DNA from: Pseudoalteromonas sp. H105
Lineage (GTDB): Bacteria > Pseudomonadota > Gammaproteobacteria > Enterobacterales > Alteromonadaceae
Direction of reading: 5' to 3'
DNA: 64,000 nucleotides
Assembly (NCBI RefSeq): GCF_001469215.1
Contig: NZ_LOFH01000007.1
Coordinates: forward strand, 124,001-188,000
This document shows, piece by piece, positions 37,722-48,439 of this stretch. A program made the translations under genes and the position numbers. The number at the start of each line of letters is the position of its first letter. Position 1 is the first letter of the stretch. A model generated the notes under the pieces. That model made no database searches and had not been told where the DNA came from. It saw only the letters and a list, made by a program, of their open reading frames with translations.

Positions 37722-38338
37722 TGAACCTAGATATTAAAGCGCTAACAGAAATCGATTGGAACGAAATAGAGCTTGAAAATATTGGCGACTGGCCCTTAGT
37801 TGTTAAGATGATTTGCGGGGCTTTTGTGGCTGCGCTGGTATTATTTTTTAGCTATAGTTTGTTAGTTTCCAGTGAAATAGATAGTTATCATAATGCAGTC
37901 GCTAAAGAAGTTGAGCTACGTAATACTTACCGTACTAAATATGCGATAGCCAGTAATTTAGAAATCTATCGTAAACAAATGGTCGATATGGAAGATAAGT
38001 TTTCGCAACTTCTACGTCGCTTACCGACTTCAAATGAAACACCAGGCTTATTAGATGATTTAACCTATGTTGGCACTACGAGTGGTTTAACATTTTTAAA
38101 AATTGGTTGGCTGCCAGAAATTGAAAAAGAATTCTATACTGAGTTACCGATTAAAATTGAGGTGGTAGGTAGCTATCATGAGTTTGGTGATTTTGTTGGC
38201 AAAGTTGCTCAGTTACCGCGAATTGTCAGTTTGCATGATTTTTCGATAACAAGTAACAATTCAGGAAAACTGACATTCAGCGTTGTTGCAAAGACATACC
38301 GTTATGAAGGCGATACACAAAAAGGGACTAAACAATGA
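37721..38338 (+). CDS. pilO: Type IV pilus inner-membrane protein PilO
   Basis: The 205-residue protein has a short cytoplasmic N-terminus (DIKALTEIDWNEIEL), a transmembrane helix (about 28-48), a coiled coil and a periplasmic domain. It pairs with PilN to align the motor and the secretin. Its end overlaps pilP by 4 nt. Confidence 0.94.
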   Translation: MNLDIKALTEIDWNEIELENIGDWPLVVKMICGAFVAALVLFFSYSLLVSSEIDSYHNAVAKEVELRNTYRTKYAIASNLEIYRKQMVDMEDKFSQLLRRLPTSNETPGLLDDLTYVGTTSGLTFLKIGWLPEIEKEFYTELPIKIEVVGSYHEFGDFVGKVAQLPRIVSLHDFSITSNNSGKLTFSVVAKTYRYEGDTQKGTKQ

Positions 38339-38871
38339 AAAAAATAGCCCTGACTGTATTGATTACAGTTGCCTTAACGGGATGTAACGATGATACTGCA
38401 GAGCAGCAGGAGTTTATTGATCAAGTAAAAGCCAGCACAACGCCAAAAGTAGAAGAAATACCGAAATTAACTCAGTTTGAACACTTTGATTACAGTGCCG
38501 GGCAATTACGTAGTCCGTTTGTTGCGCCACAGCCTGAAATTATTCAAAGCAACTTAGTACAAATTAAAAACTGTCTTCATCCTGATCCTGACAGAACGCG
38601 CGAACCACTAGAAAAGTACCCGTTAGACAATTTGGCGATGAAAGGTACTTTAGGCTCCCAAGGAGACATGTGGGCACTTATTAAAGCGGCAGATGAGACT
38701 TTACACCGTGTAACCGTTGGCTATCATCTCGGTTTGTACCATGGTGAAGTAAAAGATGTTCAGAACGATTATATTGAATTGTTAGAGCTAATACCCGATG
38801 GATCTGGTTGTTGGAAAGAACGCCTGACTAAACTTGAAATGTTAGAGGCGACGACTGATGACGCAAGTTAA
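38335..38871 (+). CDS. pilP: Type IV pilus lipoprotein PilP
   Basis: The 178-residue protein has a lipoprotein signal with lipobox LTGC (Cys17), a long flexible segment with LRSPF, and a C-terminal beta domain that contacts PilQ. It connects PilN/PilO to the secretin. Its end overlaps the pilQ start. Confidence 0.93.
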   Translation: MKKIALTVLITVALTGCNDDTAEQQEFIDQVKASTTPKVEEIPKLTQFEHFDYSAGQLRSPFVAPQPEIIQSNLVQIKNCLHPDPDRTREPLEKYPLDNLAMKGTLGSQGDMWALIKAADETLHRVTVGYHLGLYHGEVKDVQNDYIELLELIPDGSGCWKERLTKLEMLEATTDDAS

Positions 38872-40948
38872 AAATAATAAAGGTAAAATTAAAATGCGTA
38901 AGGGAGTATCTTGGCGTAATAGGGTTCAACAAGCGTTGCTTGTTGCTATTACACTGTTTGTCACACACTCTGCTTTTGCAGAGCCATTACTTTATGATAT
39001 TCGTTATAATCCGTTGCTTGAAGGAGAAACGGAGTTACAGCTGGTATTTGATGAAGAAATAACACAACAACCAAATATTCAAGTGTTCAATAGCCCAGCA
39101 CGTATTGAAATGCGTTTTATGGGCTCCAGTGTAGAAAAAGAACTTGGAGAAGTTGCTATCAATCAAGCGGGCATTGAAAAGGTTTCAAGTCACGTTAAAG
39201 AGGGCATGTTACTCGTTACAGTACACATGGATAGCTTGAAGATTTATCAAACAACGGTCAAAAATAATCTTGTGTCATTGCATGTATCAGACAACATGCT
39301 GAGTAGCGCAAAGAGCGATAGTTCTGATGGTTCAACAGATGATACGGCTAGTTATATAAACACCATCCAATCAATAGATTTTCGCAGAGGTGAAAAAGGC
39401 GAAGCCCGTGTATTAGTTTTTCTACAAGATACTCAGGCAGCAGTCGATGTGCATGAAAGTGGAGGTAAGATCATTGCTGAATTTCATCACACTGATATCT
39501 TAGATGATCTTCTTTATGAACTAGATGTGCTTGATTTTGGCACAATCGTGAGCTCAATCGAAACCTTTAAAGAAGATAATAAAAGCCGTGTTGTTATTGA
39601 GCCAAACTCTGCCTTTAAGTACACGTTCCAGCAAATTGAAAATGTATTTTCACTGACCGTGGAAAAAGATGCATCTCAGCGCTCATTTTTAGATGGCGGT
39701 AAAGAGTACCTTGGCCGACCAATGACGCTAAATTTCCAAGACATTTCTGTTAGAGCAGTCTTACAGATTATCGCAGGCTATAATGATTTCAATCTTGTAA
39801 CGAGTGATTCAGTAACAGGTAATATTACTTTGCGCCTAAATGGTGTGCCTTGGGATCAAGCGCTTGATGTGGTTTTACGTGTAAAAGGCCTCGATAAGCG
39901 GATGGATGGTTCAATCCTAATGGTTGCACCATCAGAAGAGCTTGCAGCGCGAGAAGCGAAAGATTTAAAAGCAAAGCAGCAAGTTGAAGATTTAGAGCCG
40001 TTATACAGCGAGTATATTCGTTTAAATTACGCAAAAGCGGAAGACTTTGCTGATTTATTAAAAACAGACACCAACAGTATAATTACCCCAAGAGGGAGTG
40101 TTTCTGTTGATCAACGAACAAATACATTGCTAATTAAAGACACTGTTAAGAGCATTGAAAGTGTTCGTCGAATGGTTGAAACATTGGATATACCAGTCAA
40201 ACAAGTTGTCATCGAATCTCGCATGGTCACTGTACGTGATAATGTCAAAGAAGATTTGGGTGTGCGCTGGGGCTTTAGTGATCAACAAGGAACAGACGGT
40301 ATATCAGGCACGCTTGAAGGTGCAAATACGATATCAAATGGCACTATTCCAAGTATTTCTGATCGATTAAACGTTAACTTACCTATAACTGGTGCTGCTG
40401 GTAGCATAGGTATGCACGTTGCTAAGTTAGCAAATGGCACATTGCTCGATTTAGAGCTAACGGCGCTAGAAGAGGAAAACCGTGGTGAAATTATTGCAAG
40501 TCCACGTATTACTACAGCTAACCAGCAAAAAGCACGTATTGAGCAAGGGACAGAAATCCCTTATGTAGAGTCTGCGTCAAGTGGTGCAACAACGGTTACT
40601 TTTAAGAAGGCGGTACTCAGCCTTGAGGTAACCCCACATATAACGCCTGACAATAAAGTGATATTGGATTTAGTAATCACGCAAGATACGCGTGGAGATA
40701 CCGTTCAAACGCCAACAGGTTCAGCTGTTTCAATTGATACTCAAGAGATTCAAACTCAAGTATTGGTAGAAAATGGTCAAACAGTGGTACTTGGTGGTAT
40801 ATTCCAGCAGCAAATTATAAACTCAGTGAAAAAAGTGCCTTTACTTGGTGATATTCCATACTTGGGAACGCTTTTTAAAAGTACGAGTGAGTTTAATGAG
40901 AAGAAAGAATTGTTAATTTTCGTTACCCCGAAAATTCAAATAGACTAA
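38858..40948 (+). CDS. pilQ: Type IV pilus secretin PilQ
   Basis: PilQ forms the outer-membrane pore for the pilus. The 696-residue protein has a signal peptide (an internal Met at residue 13, MRKGVSWRNRVQ, is an alternative start), two AMIN-like domains (about 40-250), N0/STN and N1 domains, and the secretin domain. Its signature VPLLGDIPYLGTLF lies near the C-terminus. Confidence 0.95.
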   Translation: MTQVKNNKGKIKMRKGVSWRNRVQQALLVAITLFVTHSAFAEPLLYDIRYNPLLEGETELQLVFDEEITQQPNIQVFNSPARIEMRFMGSSVEKELGEVAINQAGIEKVSSHVKEGMLLVTVHMDSLKIYQTTVKNNLVSLHVSDNMLSSAKSDSSDGSTDDTASYINTIQSIDFRRGEKGEARVLVFLQDTQAAVDVHESGGKIIAEFHHTDILDDLLYELDVLDFGTIVSSIETFKEDNKSRVVIEPNSAFKYTFQQIENVFSLTVEKDASQRSFLDGGKEYLGRPMTLNFQDISVRAVLQIIAGYNDFNLVTSDSVTGNITLRLNGVPWDQALDVVLRVKGLDKRMDGSILMVAPSEELAAREAKDLKAKQQVEDLEPLYSEYIRLNYAKAEDFADLLKTDTNSIITPRGSVSVDQRTNTLLIKDTVKSIESVRRMVETLDIPVKQVVIESRMVTVRDNVKEDLGVRWGFSDQQGTDGISGTLEGANTISNGTIPSISDRLNVNLPITGAAGSIGMHVAKLANGTLLDLELTALEEENRGEIIASPRITTANQQKARIEQGTEIPYVESASSGATTVTFKKAVLSLEVTPHITPDNKVILDLVITQDTRGDTVQTPTGSAVSIDTQEIQTQVLVENGQTVVLGGIFQQQIINSVKKVPLLGDIPYLGTLFKSTSEFNEKKELLIFVTPKIQID

Positions 40949-41132
40949 AACAAGTCGAGTTTCTTTAACATAACGGGCAATTTTTAACTTTAATTGCTCG
41001 TTAATTGTCTTTTTGTTCTATTTGACTTGAAATACCCAATCAATTACTGAGATAATCCCCTCCTTAATTTTGGGGCCAGGTCGTTAGGCGGGGTTTTATT
41101 TCAAATTTTAGAGTTCGTTTGTACTAAAAGAT

Positions 41133-41651
41133 ATGGCTGAAAAACGTAATATATTTCTAGTTGGCCCTATGGGGGCTGGCAAAAGCACAATTGGTCGTCA
41201 CATTGCGGACCAATTACATCTTGAATTTGTCGATTCTGATCAAGAAATCGAACGCCGTACAGGTGCTGATATAGCATGGGTGTTTGACCTTGAAGGTGAA
41301 GAAGGCTTTCGACTTCGTGAAGAAGGCGTCATTGGCGACCTAACCGAAATGCAAGGTATTGTACTTGCAACTGGTGGTGGTTCAGTGATGAGTAAAGAAG
41401 TTCGAAATAAGCTTTCAGCTCGTGGTATCGTTGTGTACCTAGAGACACCAATTGAAAAGCAAGTTGCACGTACGCAGCGCGACAAGCGTCGCCCATTACT
41501 GCAAACAGAAGAAGCACCTCGTGACGTATTAGAGCGTCTAGCTGAAGAACGCGAGCCGCTATATAAAGAAGTTGCTGATTTTACTGTACGCACTGATGAG
41601 CAAAGCGCGAAAGTTGTTGCTAATCAAATCATTGAGAAATTAGATTTTTAA
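41133..41651 (+). CDS. aroK: Shikimate kinase AroK
   Basis: AroK phosphorylates shikimate in aromatic amino acid synthesis. The 172-residue protein has Walker [10 protein letters not shown] (about 10-18), the FVDSDQEIE stretch and the ATGGGSVM shikimate site. It is 25 nt before aroB, and the pilQ-aroK-aroB-damX-dam order is conserved in E. coli and relatives. Confidence 0.96.
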   Translation: MAEKRNIFLVGPMGAGKSTIGRHIADQLHLEFVDSDQEIERRTGADIAWVFDLEGEEGFRLREEGVIGDLTEMQGIVLATGGGSVMSKEVRNKLSARGIVVYLETPIEKQVARTQRDKRRPLLQTEEAPRDVLERLAEEREPLYKEVADFTVRTDEQSAKVVANQIIEKLDF

Positions 41652-41676
41652 AAACCAATAATAAAGGATACTGGCG

Positions 41677-42747
41677 ATGCTTGAATTAACTGTTAATTTA
41701 GACGAGCGTAGTTATCCTATATATATTGGCAAATCTGCACTTCATAACACAGACAGGTTACGTCAGCACTTAGGTGATTGTCGTCCTATCTTCATCACTA
41801 ATAACACCATTGCACCTTTGTATTTAAATGATGCAATGGCGTTATTAGCTGATTTAACCCCACTTCATTTTGTTATACCTGACGGCGAGCAATTCAAATC
41901 ATTAGAGTGGTTTGAAAAGATTTCAGCATTTTTGTTAGAAAATAATTGCGGCCGAGATACGTGCTTAATTGCCCTTGGCGGTGGTGTGGTTGGCGATCTG
42001 ACTGGCTTTGTTGCTGCCTGTTATCAACGTGGTATCCCTTTTATCCAAGTACCGACAACTTTGTTATCGCAAGTTGACTCTTCTGTTGGTGGCAAAACTG
42101 CCGTCAATCACCCGTTGGGTAAAAATATGATTGGGGCATTTTATCAGCCACAAGCTGTTTTTATCGATACTCAATCATTGCATACGTTACCTGAGCGGGA
42201 GTTTGCGGCAGGTATGGCCGAAGTTATTAAGTATGGCCTTATCTACGATACCGAGTTATTTACTTTTTTAGAAAATCATATAGCTCAGTTACACGCACTG
42301 GATGAAGAAACACTTCAGCATGTTATATCACGCTGCTGTGAGATCAAGGCCTTGATTGTTGCACAAGATGAGAAAGAAGCAGGCCTACGTGCTCTCCTTA
42401 ATTTAGGGCATACCTTCGCTCATGCAATTGAAGCTCAAATGGGTTATGGTAAATGGTTGCATGGCGAAGCAGTGGCAACAGGCATGGTGTTGGCTGCAGA
42501 ATTAGCCCATACACGTGGTGATTTGACTGCGGCTGAAGTGAAAAAAATCACCGCTTTAATTACAGCATATAATTTACCGTGTGATATACCAGAAGTGATG
42601 AATAGTGAGCATTTTTTGCATCATATGCGTAAAGATAAAAAGAATAAAAAGGGGACTATTCGTTTTATTCTACCCACCGAGTTTGGCCAATGTGCGCTCG
42701 TTGATAATGTATCAGATCAACAGGTTCGTGATTTAATAGGACGCTAA
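41677..42747 (+). CDS. aroB: 3-dehydroquinate synthase AroB
   Basis: AroB cyclises DAHP to 3-dehydroquinate, using NAD and zinc or cobalt. The 356-residue protein has GGGVVGDLTGFVA (about 101-113), SSVGGKTAVNHP and the metal ligands in NLGHTFAHAIE. Its stop overlaps the damX start. Confidence 0.97.
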   Translation: MLELTVNLDERSYPIYIGKSALHNTDRLRQHLGDCRPIFITNNTIAPLYLNDAMALLADLTPLHFVIPDGEQFKSLEWFEKISAFLLENNCGRDTCLIALGGGVVGDLTGFVAACYQRGIPFIQVPTTLLSQVDSSVGGKTAVNHPLGKNMIGAFYQPQAVFIDTQSLHTLPEREFAAGMAEVIKYGLIYDTELFTFLENHIAQLHALDEETLQHVISRCCEIKALIVAQDEKEAGLRALLNLGHTFAHAIEAQMGYGKWLHGEAVATGMVLAAELAHTRGDLTAAEVKKITALITAYNLPCDIPEVMNSEHFLHHMRKDKKNKKGTIRFILPTEFGQCALVDNVSDQQVRDLIGR

Positions 42748-44096
42748 TGCAGTCACAAATCTTACCAAGCCGATCGGCCTTGGTTGATCGCATAGCCCTA
42801 CAGTTTGAGTACGGGCAAAACTTAATTACTCTTTTGGGGCCTTCAGGGCTTGGCAAAAGCTATCTTTTAGAAACGTTCATCACGGATAAATATAACGACT
42901 TTAACAAAGCGTTTGTACAAGTTAGTGCACGTATGACTGACGCGCAGCTGATGAGTGAACTGTTAGAACAAAGCTTTCGTGCTCCGTTAATAGATCAAAC
43001 TTTGTCCCTAAGTGATAATTTCTTTCAGTTAGTCAACAGTCAAAATTGTGGACCCTGTTTGTGGGTGCTTGATGGGGGCCGTCATATTTCTGATGAAATG
43101 GCTGCTGACTTAGCTATATTAGCTAAAAAAAGCCCAACAACATTATATATTTTAGTGGCATCTCAATCGGTAGGTCAGTTCAGTAATGCTGTCGAAATTC
43201 ACCTCGAGGCACTCTCAATTGCCGAGAGTAAGCAGTTGATGGGCTGGTATTTTAAAGATTTACCATTGGATGAAGACCCTGTTTTTCAAACATTCCTAAA
43301 AGAGTCTCATGGTAATCCAAGCCTTTTATTAGCGTGGCAATCAGTAGAGCATAGCGCAGAGGTTAAAGTCGCAGATAAAGTATCTTGGCGATTACACTTA
43401 ATCACTTTAATGCTGATCATTATGTTACTTATTATTGGCTTTTTGTATAAATCAGATATGACCAACTGGTGGCAAGCAATATACCAACAAGAAGTGGTAG
43501 AAGATGTGCCAACAGCGATTGCGGTTGATGATTTTAAACAGCAGTCAGCACCTTCCTCTACCCTGGAAGTTATAGCTGCGAAGAGCGATTCGCAAGTAAG
43601 CGAAGACGAACAACCGTTGAAGGAATCACCAAGCGAGCACGAACAAGAAGATCAAAATAATGTTGCTGCAATTTTTGGCAGCCTTGTTGTTGCACCGGAT
43701 GAATCAGACATAGTTGCCGACGAGCTTGAGCCACTAGTTGCGCCTGAAACAGGTATCGCAGACACGGTTAAGCCTGATATTGTTGTGTCTTTACCTGCTG
43801 ATAATGCATGGTTTACTTCGCAAGCTGATGATACTGTTGTTATTCAGTTGCTAGCAGTGACAAAGCAAGCAATTGCTGAGCAATTTGTTGTCGAGCAGCA
43901 GTTAAGCGATTCGGCAAAAATCTATCAAACACAACGTAATAATAAGCAGTGGTGGGTCGTTACCTACGGTGGTTACGAAAGTTTAAATGCGGCACGAGAA
44001 GTTACACCTACCTTACCTAAAGCTGTGCTTAACAATCAGCCATTTTATAAAAGAATCAGTAAAATAAAACAAGAAATCGCGTTACTAGATCAGTAA
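42747..44096 (+). CDS. damX: DamX-type SPOR protein with AAA ATPase-like N-terminus
   Basis: The 449-residue protein has an ATPase-like N-terminal domain (Walker A GPSGLGKSY, about 31-39), a transmembrane helix (about 219-240), an acidic low-complexity periplasmic linker and a C-terminal SPOR domain (about 370-445) with QLLAVTKQ and WWVVTYGGYESLN. DamX localises to the septum. The position between aroB and dam supports the name. Confidence 0.9.
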   Translation: MQSQILPSRSALVDRIALQFEYGQNLITLLGPSGLGKSYLLETFITDKYNDFNKAFVQVSARMTDAQLMSELLEQSFRAPLIDQTLSLSDNFFQLVNSQNCGPCLWVLDGGRHISDEMAADLAILAKKSPTTLYILVASQSVGQFSNAVEIHLEALSIAESKQLMGWYFKDLPLDEDPVFQTFLKESHGNPSLLLAWQSVEHSAEVKVADKVSWRLHLITLMLIIMLLIIGFLYKSDMTNWWQAIYQQEVVEDVPTAIAVDDFKQQSAPSSTLEVIAAKSDSQVSEDEQPLKESPSEHEQEDQNNVAAIFGSLVVAPDESDIVADELEPLVAPETGIADTVKPDIVVSLPADNAWFTSQADDTVVIQLLAVTKQAIAEQFVVEQQLSDSAKIYQTQRNNKQWWVVTYGGYESLNAAREVTPTLPKAVLNNQPFYKRISKIKQEIALLDQ

Positions 44097-44150
44097 AAGT
44101 ATACTGATTAGTGTAAAATCGCGGCCATATCAGTTTTAAGTAAAGAGCCA

Positions 44151-45002
44151 ATGCAAACAAAGACCAGAGCTTTCCTTAAATGGGCCGGCGGAAAATACAG
44201 CTTAGTTGAAGATATCAGCACACGCTTGGATGCTGCAAGTAAGCATGCTGATACGTTAGTTGAACCGTTTGTAGGCGCTGGATCTGTATTTCTCAACACG
44301 CATTTTAAACATTATATTTTGAACGATATCAATGCAGACCTTATTAATCTTTATAATGAGCTGAAAAATTCTCCAGACGAATTTATAAGTGATGCTAAAA
44401 AGCTGTTTGTAGATATAAACAATCATCCCGAAGCTTATTACGAATATCGTGTGCAGTTTAATCAAAGTAATGATATTTATGAGCGCGCGATTTTGTTCTT
44501 ATACATGAATCGCCACGGCTATAATGGCTTATGTCGTTACAACTTAAAGGGCATCTTCAATGTCCCTTTTGGAAAGTATAAACGGCCTTATTTCCCTGAA
44601 AAAGAAATGCACTTCTTCGCAAATAAAGCGCAGCAGGCAACATTTACCTGTTTAGGCTATGATGATGTTTTTAAACTAGTTCCAGACAATGCAGTGATTT
44701 ACTGTGATCCACCGTATGTGCCTTTAAGTAAAACCGCTTCATTTACTTCTTATGCAAAGGGAGGATTCAACCTAGATGATCAAGCTAATTTAGCAAACCT
44801 TGCTGAACAAGCTGCATTTGAAAAAAATACGCCGGTGCTCATTTCTAACCACGATACAGTCTGGACGCGTAAGATTTACAGTCAGGCATCATTGGATAAA
44901 ATTCAAGTAAAACGAACAATTAGTCCTAAAGGTGGTTCTCGAAACAAGGTAGACGAGCTGATGGCTATGTACTTAAAACCCAAGAAACAACAGCGAAGAT
45001 AG
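44151..45002 (+). CDS. dam: DNA adenine methylase Dam
   Basis: Dam methylates adenine in GATC for mismatch repair strand discrimination and replication control. The 283-residue protein has the S-adenosylmethionine site FLKWAGGKYSL and FVGAGSVFLN and the catalytic DPPY (about 187-190). It ends inside the tail-to-tail DUF2970 gene (38 nt overlap). Confidence 0.96.
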   Translation: MQTKTRAFLKWAGGKYSLVEDISTRLDAASKHADTLVEPFVGAGSVFLNTHFKHYILNDINADLINLYNELKNSPDEFISDAKKLFVDINNHPEAYYEYRVQFNQSNDIYERAILFLYMNRHGYNGLCRYNLKGIFNVPFGKYKRPYFPEKEMHFFANKAQQATFTCLGYDDVFKLVPDNAVIYCDPPYVPLSKTASFTSYAKGGFNLDDQANLANLAEQAAFEKNTPVLISNHDTVWTRKIYSQASLDKIQVKRTISPKGGSRNKVDELMAMYLKPKKQQRR

Positions 45003-45150
45003 CGGCAATAAATATAAAAAACAGCATGATAGCTATAATAATAATAGATAAAGGGGAGTGTTGTTTGAAGTCTGATTCACGCTTACCTTCAGATTGCACT
45101 CCAAAAAACGCTGCAATTACGCTTTGAAAAGCACTTAGCAGCTGATGCAT
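44965..45150 (-). CDS. DUF2970 small membrane protein
   Basis: The 61-residue protein has the FQSVIAAFFGVQSEGKRESDF stretch typical of DUF2970 and one C-terminal transmembrane helix (about 34-57). The family is common in Alteromonadales and has no known function. It overlaps the end of dam by 38 nt on the other strand and is 3 nt downstream of another small gene. Confidence 0.72.
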   Translation of the reverse strand: MHQLLSAFQSVIAAFFGVQSEGKRESDFKQHSPLSIIIIAIMLFFIFIAAIFAVVSWVLST

Positions 45151-45153
45151 CTA

Positions 45154-45444
45154 TTAAAATCGAGGACTAAGTGAGCGTGCTTTTTGGGGTTCATCAGAAC
45201 GTGTAAGTAGCTCTAAAAGGTCTAAGTAATGAAACTGAGCGCTTCGACTATCACCTGTTATCCACGACATCCAACTAGACTCTTGTTCTGCATTCATGCA
45301 ATGGGCCGCATTTTTAACAAAGTGTTCTGAGCTACATTGGCAATCATTAGATACAAGAAGTTCAGCATCACTTTTAGATAAAAAGCTTATTGTACCGATA
45401 GTTATAGCAGTCGCAGTTAATATCCCAATTTTAAAAGCTTGCAT
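45154..45444 (-). CDS. Hypothetical small exported or membrane-anchored protein
   Basis: The 96-residue protein has an N-terminal hydrophobic segment (about 5-22), then a Cys-containing stretch (DCQCSSEHFVKNAAHC) and a Ser/Arg-rich tail. I do not recognise the family. It lies 3 nt before the DUF2970 gene on the same strand, which supports a shared transcript. The ribosome site is weak. Confidence 0.5.
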   Translation of the reverse strand: MQAFKIGILTATAITIGTISFLSKSDAELLVSNDCQCSSEHFVKNAAHCMNAEQESSWMSWITGDSRSAQFHYLDLLELLTRSDEPQKARSLSPRF

Positions 45445-45975
45445 TTTACTAGTCCATTAAGGTGTTACTTATTTAAGCATACATAATAATTGTTTAAATA
45501 ACAAACTTAATTTTCCTTATTAAATGTAAAAAATCAATGATATTATAGGGTTAAAGTAAACTTAATGTTTATGGTAAGTTGTTTTAAAGTTGATAGTTGC
45601 AATTAACCGGATAGAGCAAGTGCGTTATTTCATCCATTGCCTCGCTAAATTATTAACTCCTAAGTAAATATGTTTTATTGATAGGAAGGATTTATATTGT
45701 GGATGCATTTAACAAAAAGTGCTAAAAATTTAATGTGACAGCGCGATTAGAATTTGAATAAGCTGCCATCCTCATATTTATTTATCAATACTCGCTTAGT
45801 CAGTTAAGTTTAAAGTAGCTTAGTAATAGCAAAAATACATGCGAGGAATGCAATTTGCCGGTTGATCGCCATAGAATTATTTCCCCCGGGTTAAGGTTAT
45901 TTGTTACATTATGCGCATTAAAATTCTGCAAGTATAACTTGTTAGTATGTTTTGAAGAGACTCTAAGGATTGCCC
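45445..45975. other. Intergenic region before rpe
   Basis: About 530 AT-rich bases between the small leftward gene and rpe. They probably hold divergent promoters. I see no convincing ORF, hairpin terminator or RNA gene. Confidence 0.4.
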
Positions 45976-46659
45976 ATGCTAGAAACAATGCAAAAATATC
46001 TTATCGCCCCCTCTATTTTATCCGCTGATTTTGCTCGATTAGGTGAAGATGTTGAGAATGTCCTCAATGCTGGGGCGGATGTTGTCCATTTTGATGTTAT
46101 GGATAACCATTATGTACCAAATTTAACGATTGGACCTATGGTGTGTAAAGCATTGCGAGATTACGGTGTGACAGCACCGATTGATGTGCATTTAATGGTC
46201 AAGCCAGTTGATAGTTTAATTCCTCAGTTTGCTGAAGCGGGTGCATCAATTATTACTTTTCACCCTGAAGCAAGTGAACACATTGATCGTACCTTACAGC
46301 TTATTAAAGATTGTGGTTGCCAAGCTGGCCTCGTATTTAACCCTGCAACGAGTCTACGTTACTTAGAGCATGTTATTGATAAGTTAGATGTGGTTTTACT
46401 CATGTCTGTTAATCCAGGCTTTGGCGGTCAAAGTTTTATTCCTCATACCTTAGAGAAACTGCGTCAAGCCCGTAAAATTATCGATGATTCAGGGAGAAAA
46501 ATTCGCTTGGAAGTGGATGGCGGTATAAAGGTTGATAATATAGCGGCGGCTGCACAAGCAGGTGCCGATATGTTTGTTGCAGGCTCAGCCATTTTTAATC
46601 AGCCTGACTATAAAACCGTTGTTGACCAAATGCGAGTGCAATTACAGGGCGTTAAGTAA
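45976..46659 (+). CDS. rpe: Ribulose-phosphate 3-epimerase Rpe
   Basis: Rpe interconverts ribulose 5-phosphate and xylulose 5-phosphate. The protein has [35 protein letters not shown] (metal and substrate residues) and LEVDGGIK. I chose the ATG at 45976 because AAGGA lies 6 nt before it; the ATG at 45988 gives the length usual for E. coli Rpe. Its stop overlaps gph. Confidence 0.96.
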   Translation: MLETMQKYLIAPSILSADFARLGEDVENVLNAGADVVHFDVMDNHYVPNLTIGPMVCKALRDYGVTAPIDVHLMVKPVDSLIPQFAEAGASIITFHPEASEHIDRTLQLIKDCGCQAGLVFNPATSLRYLEHVIDKLDVVLLMSVNPGFGGQSFIPHTLEKLRQARKIIDDSGRKIRLEVDGGIKVDNIAAAAQAGADMFVAGSAIFNQPDYKTVVDQMRVQLQGVK

Positions 46660-47324
46660 TGAAGTATGAAGCGGCTTTATTTGATTTAGACGGCACCTTA
46701 GTCGACAGTGTGTATGATTTATACATTGCCATGAACTTAACGTTGTCTGAGCTTGCTTTCCCCATCGTTAGTCAGCGACTGGTTGAAAGCTGGGTGGGTA
46801 ATGGTATCGACACGCTGGTAAAGCGAGGTTTAAGTGGAGATATGCAAATAAGCGAGCAGTTAGATGCGCAACTTACGCGCAAAGCTATCGAGATTTTTTA
46901 TGGGCATTACGCGCAACAAGTTGGCGAGTACAGTGTACTATACCAACATGTTGAAACAGGCCTTGCAGCCTTACGTAATACACCAAAGGCACTTGTGACC
47001 AATAAAGCGCGTCGGTTTACTGAAAAGCTACTTAATAAACTTGCCTTATCGGAACACTTTGATGTGATCGTGTGTGGCGATGATATGGCTAAAAAGCCAT
47101 CTGCTGAACCGCTTCTGTTTGCGTGTAAGCAATTAAACGTGCCAGTAAGCCAAGCAATAATGATTGGTGACTCAAAAAGCGATATTCTAGCAGCGCAGGC
47201 TGCAAACATTGATGTAATTGCACTGACCTATGGCTATAACCAAGGTGAAAACCTGAGTGATTACAATCCACAGTACCTCTGTGATACATTCTTAGATATA
47301 ATACCCGTACTTACCCAGAGGTAG
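46659..47324 (+). CDS. gph: Phosphoglycolate phosphatase Gph
   Basis: This HAD-family phosphatase removes 2-phosphoglycolate formed during DNA repair. The 221-residue protein has the nucleophile motif LFDLDGTLVDS (about 7-17) and the VTNKA and GDSKSDILAA motifs. It sits between rpe and trpS, as in E. coli. Confidence 0.92.
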   Translation: MKYEAALFDLDGTLVDSVYDLYIAMNLTLSELAFPIVSQRLVESWVGNGIDTLVKRGLSGDMQISEQLDAQLTRKAIEIFYGHYAQQVGEYSVLYQHVETGLAALRNTPKALVTNKARRFTEKLLNKLALSEHFDVIVCGDDMAKKPSAEPLLFACKQLNVPVSQAIMIGDSKSDILAAQAANIDVIALTYGYNQGENLSDYNPQYLCDTFLDIIPVLTQR

Positions 47325-47388
47325 GTTCGTTTTCAATTTACGTGTTTTTAACCACAGTATTTTTATTTTAGTAATATAAAGGAACATC

Positions 47389-48393
47389 ATGAGTAAACCA
47401 GTAGTGTTAAGTGGCATTCAGCCAACCGGTGGTATGACAATAGGCAACTATGTTGGCGCTATCAACCAGTGGCTTAAGCTACAGGAAGACCACGAAAGTT
47501 ACTTTATGTTGGTTGATTTACACGCGATCACTGTTCGTCAAGAGCCTGAATTACTGCGTTCACGCGTACTGGACGGTGTCGCTTTGTATGCAGCTTGCGG
47601 AATTGACCCAGAAAAAGCGGCTTTATTTGTACAATCACAAGTGCCAGAGCATGCACAGTTAGCATGGGTGCTAAACTGTTATGCCCAAATGGGTGAATTA
47701 AATCGCATGACGCAGTTTAAAGACAAATCGTCAAAGCATGCTAATAATGTCAACGTGGGGCTATTTTCATACCCTGTTCTACAAGCGGCTGATATTTTAT
47801 TGTATCAAGCGGATCAAGTGCCTGTGGGTGAAGATCAAAAGCAACATTTAGAGCTAACGCGTGATATCGCTAACCGCTTTAATAATCTATATGGTGACGT
47901 ATTTAAGGTGCCTCAACCGTATATTCCAGAGCTCGGTGCGCGAGTGATGAGCCTGCAAGATCCGCTCAAGAAAATGTCTAAATCTGATGATAATCCGAAT
48001 GGTTACATCATGTTACTCGATGAGCCTAAAAAGATTGAGAAAAAGCTGAAAAAAGCAGTCACAGATTCAGATGAACAAGCGCGTATCTACTTTGATCGAA
48101 CTGAAAAGCCGGGCGTATCTAACTTGTTAACGCTAATGTCTGTTGCGACTAAGCGTTCAATAGAAGATCTTGTTCCTGAATATGAAGATAAAATGTATGG
48201 TCACCTTAAAAAAGACACTGCTGATGCCGTTGTCAGCATGATCGAACCAATTCAATCTCGTTTCAAAGAAATTCGTGAAGATCAAACATTACTTAATAGC
48301 ATTATGAAGTCAGGTGCAGAAAAAGCCAGTGTTCGTGCCGAGAAAACACTTAAATCGGTATACTATGCACTAGGTTTTATTCCTCGCGGATAA
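47389..48393 (+). CDS. trpS: Tryptophanyl-tRNA synthetase TrpS
   Basis: The 334-residue class I synthetase has the HIGH-like TIGN (about 17-20) and the KMSKS loop (about 195-199). AAAGGAAC stands before the ATG. It ends the rpe-gph-trpS cluster. Confidence 0.97.
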   Translation: MSKPVVLSGIQPTGGMTIGNYVGAINQWLKLQEDHESYFMLVDLHAITVRQEPELLRSRVLDGVALYAACGIDPEKAALFVQSQVPEHAQLAWVLNCYAQMGELNRMTQFKDKSSKHANNVNVGLFSYPVLQAADILLYQADQVPVGEDQKQHLELTRDIANRFNNLYGDVFKVPQPYIPELGARVMSLQDPLKKMSKSDDNPNGYIMLLDEPKKIEKKLKKAVTDSDEQARIYFDRTEKPGVSNLLTLMSVATKRSIEDLVPEYEDKMYGHLKKDTADAVVSMIEPIQSRFKEIREDQTLLNSIMKSGAEKASVRAEKTLKSVYYALGFIPRG

Positions 48394-48410
48394 GTTTAAT
48401 TAGACTATAA

Positions 48411-48439
48411 AAAAATGCCGCTTATTAGCGGCATTTTTT
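48411..48439. terminator. Terminator after trpS
   Basis: AAAAATGCCGC-ttatta-GCGGCATTTTT, symmetrical enough to act in both directions. It overlaps the end of a 24-codon ORF on the other strand. Confidence 0.9.
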
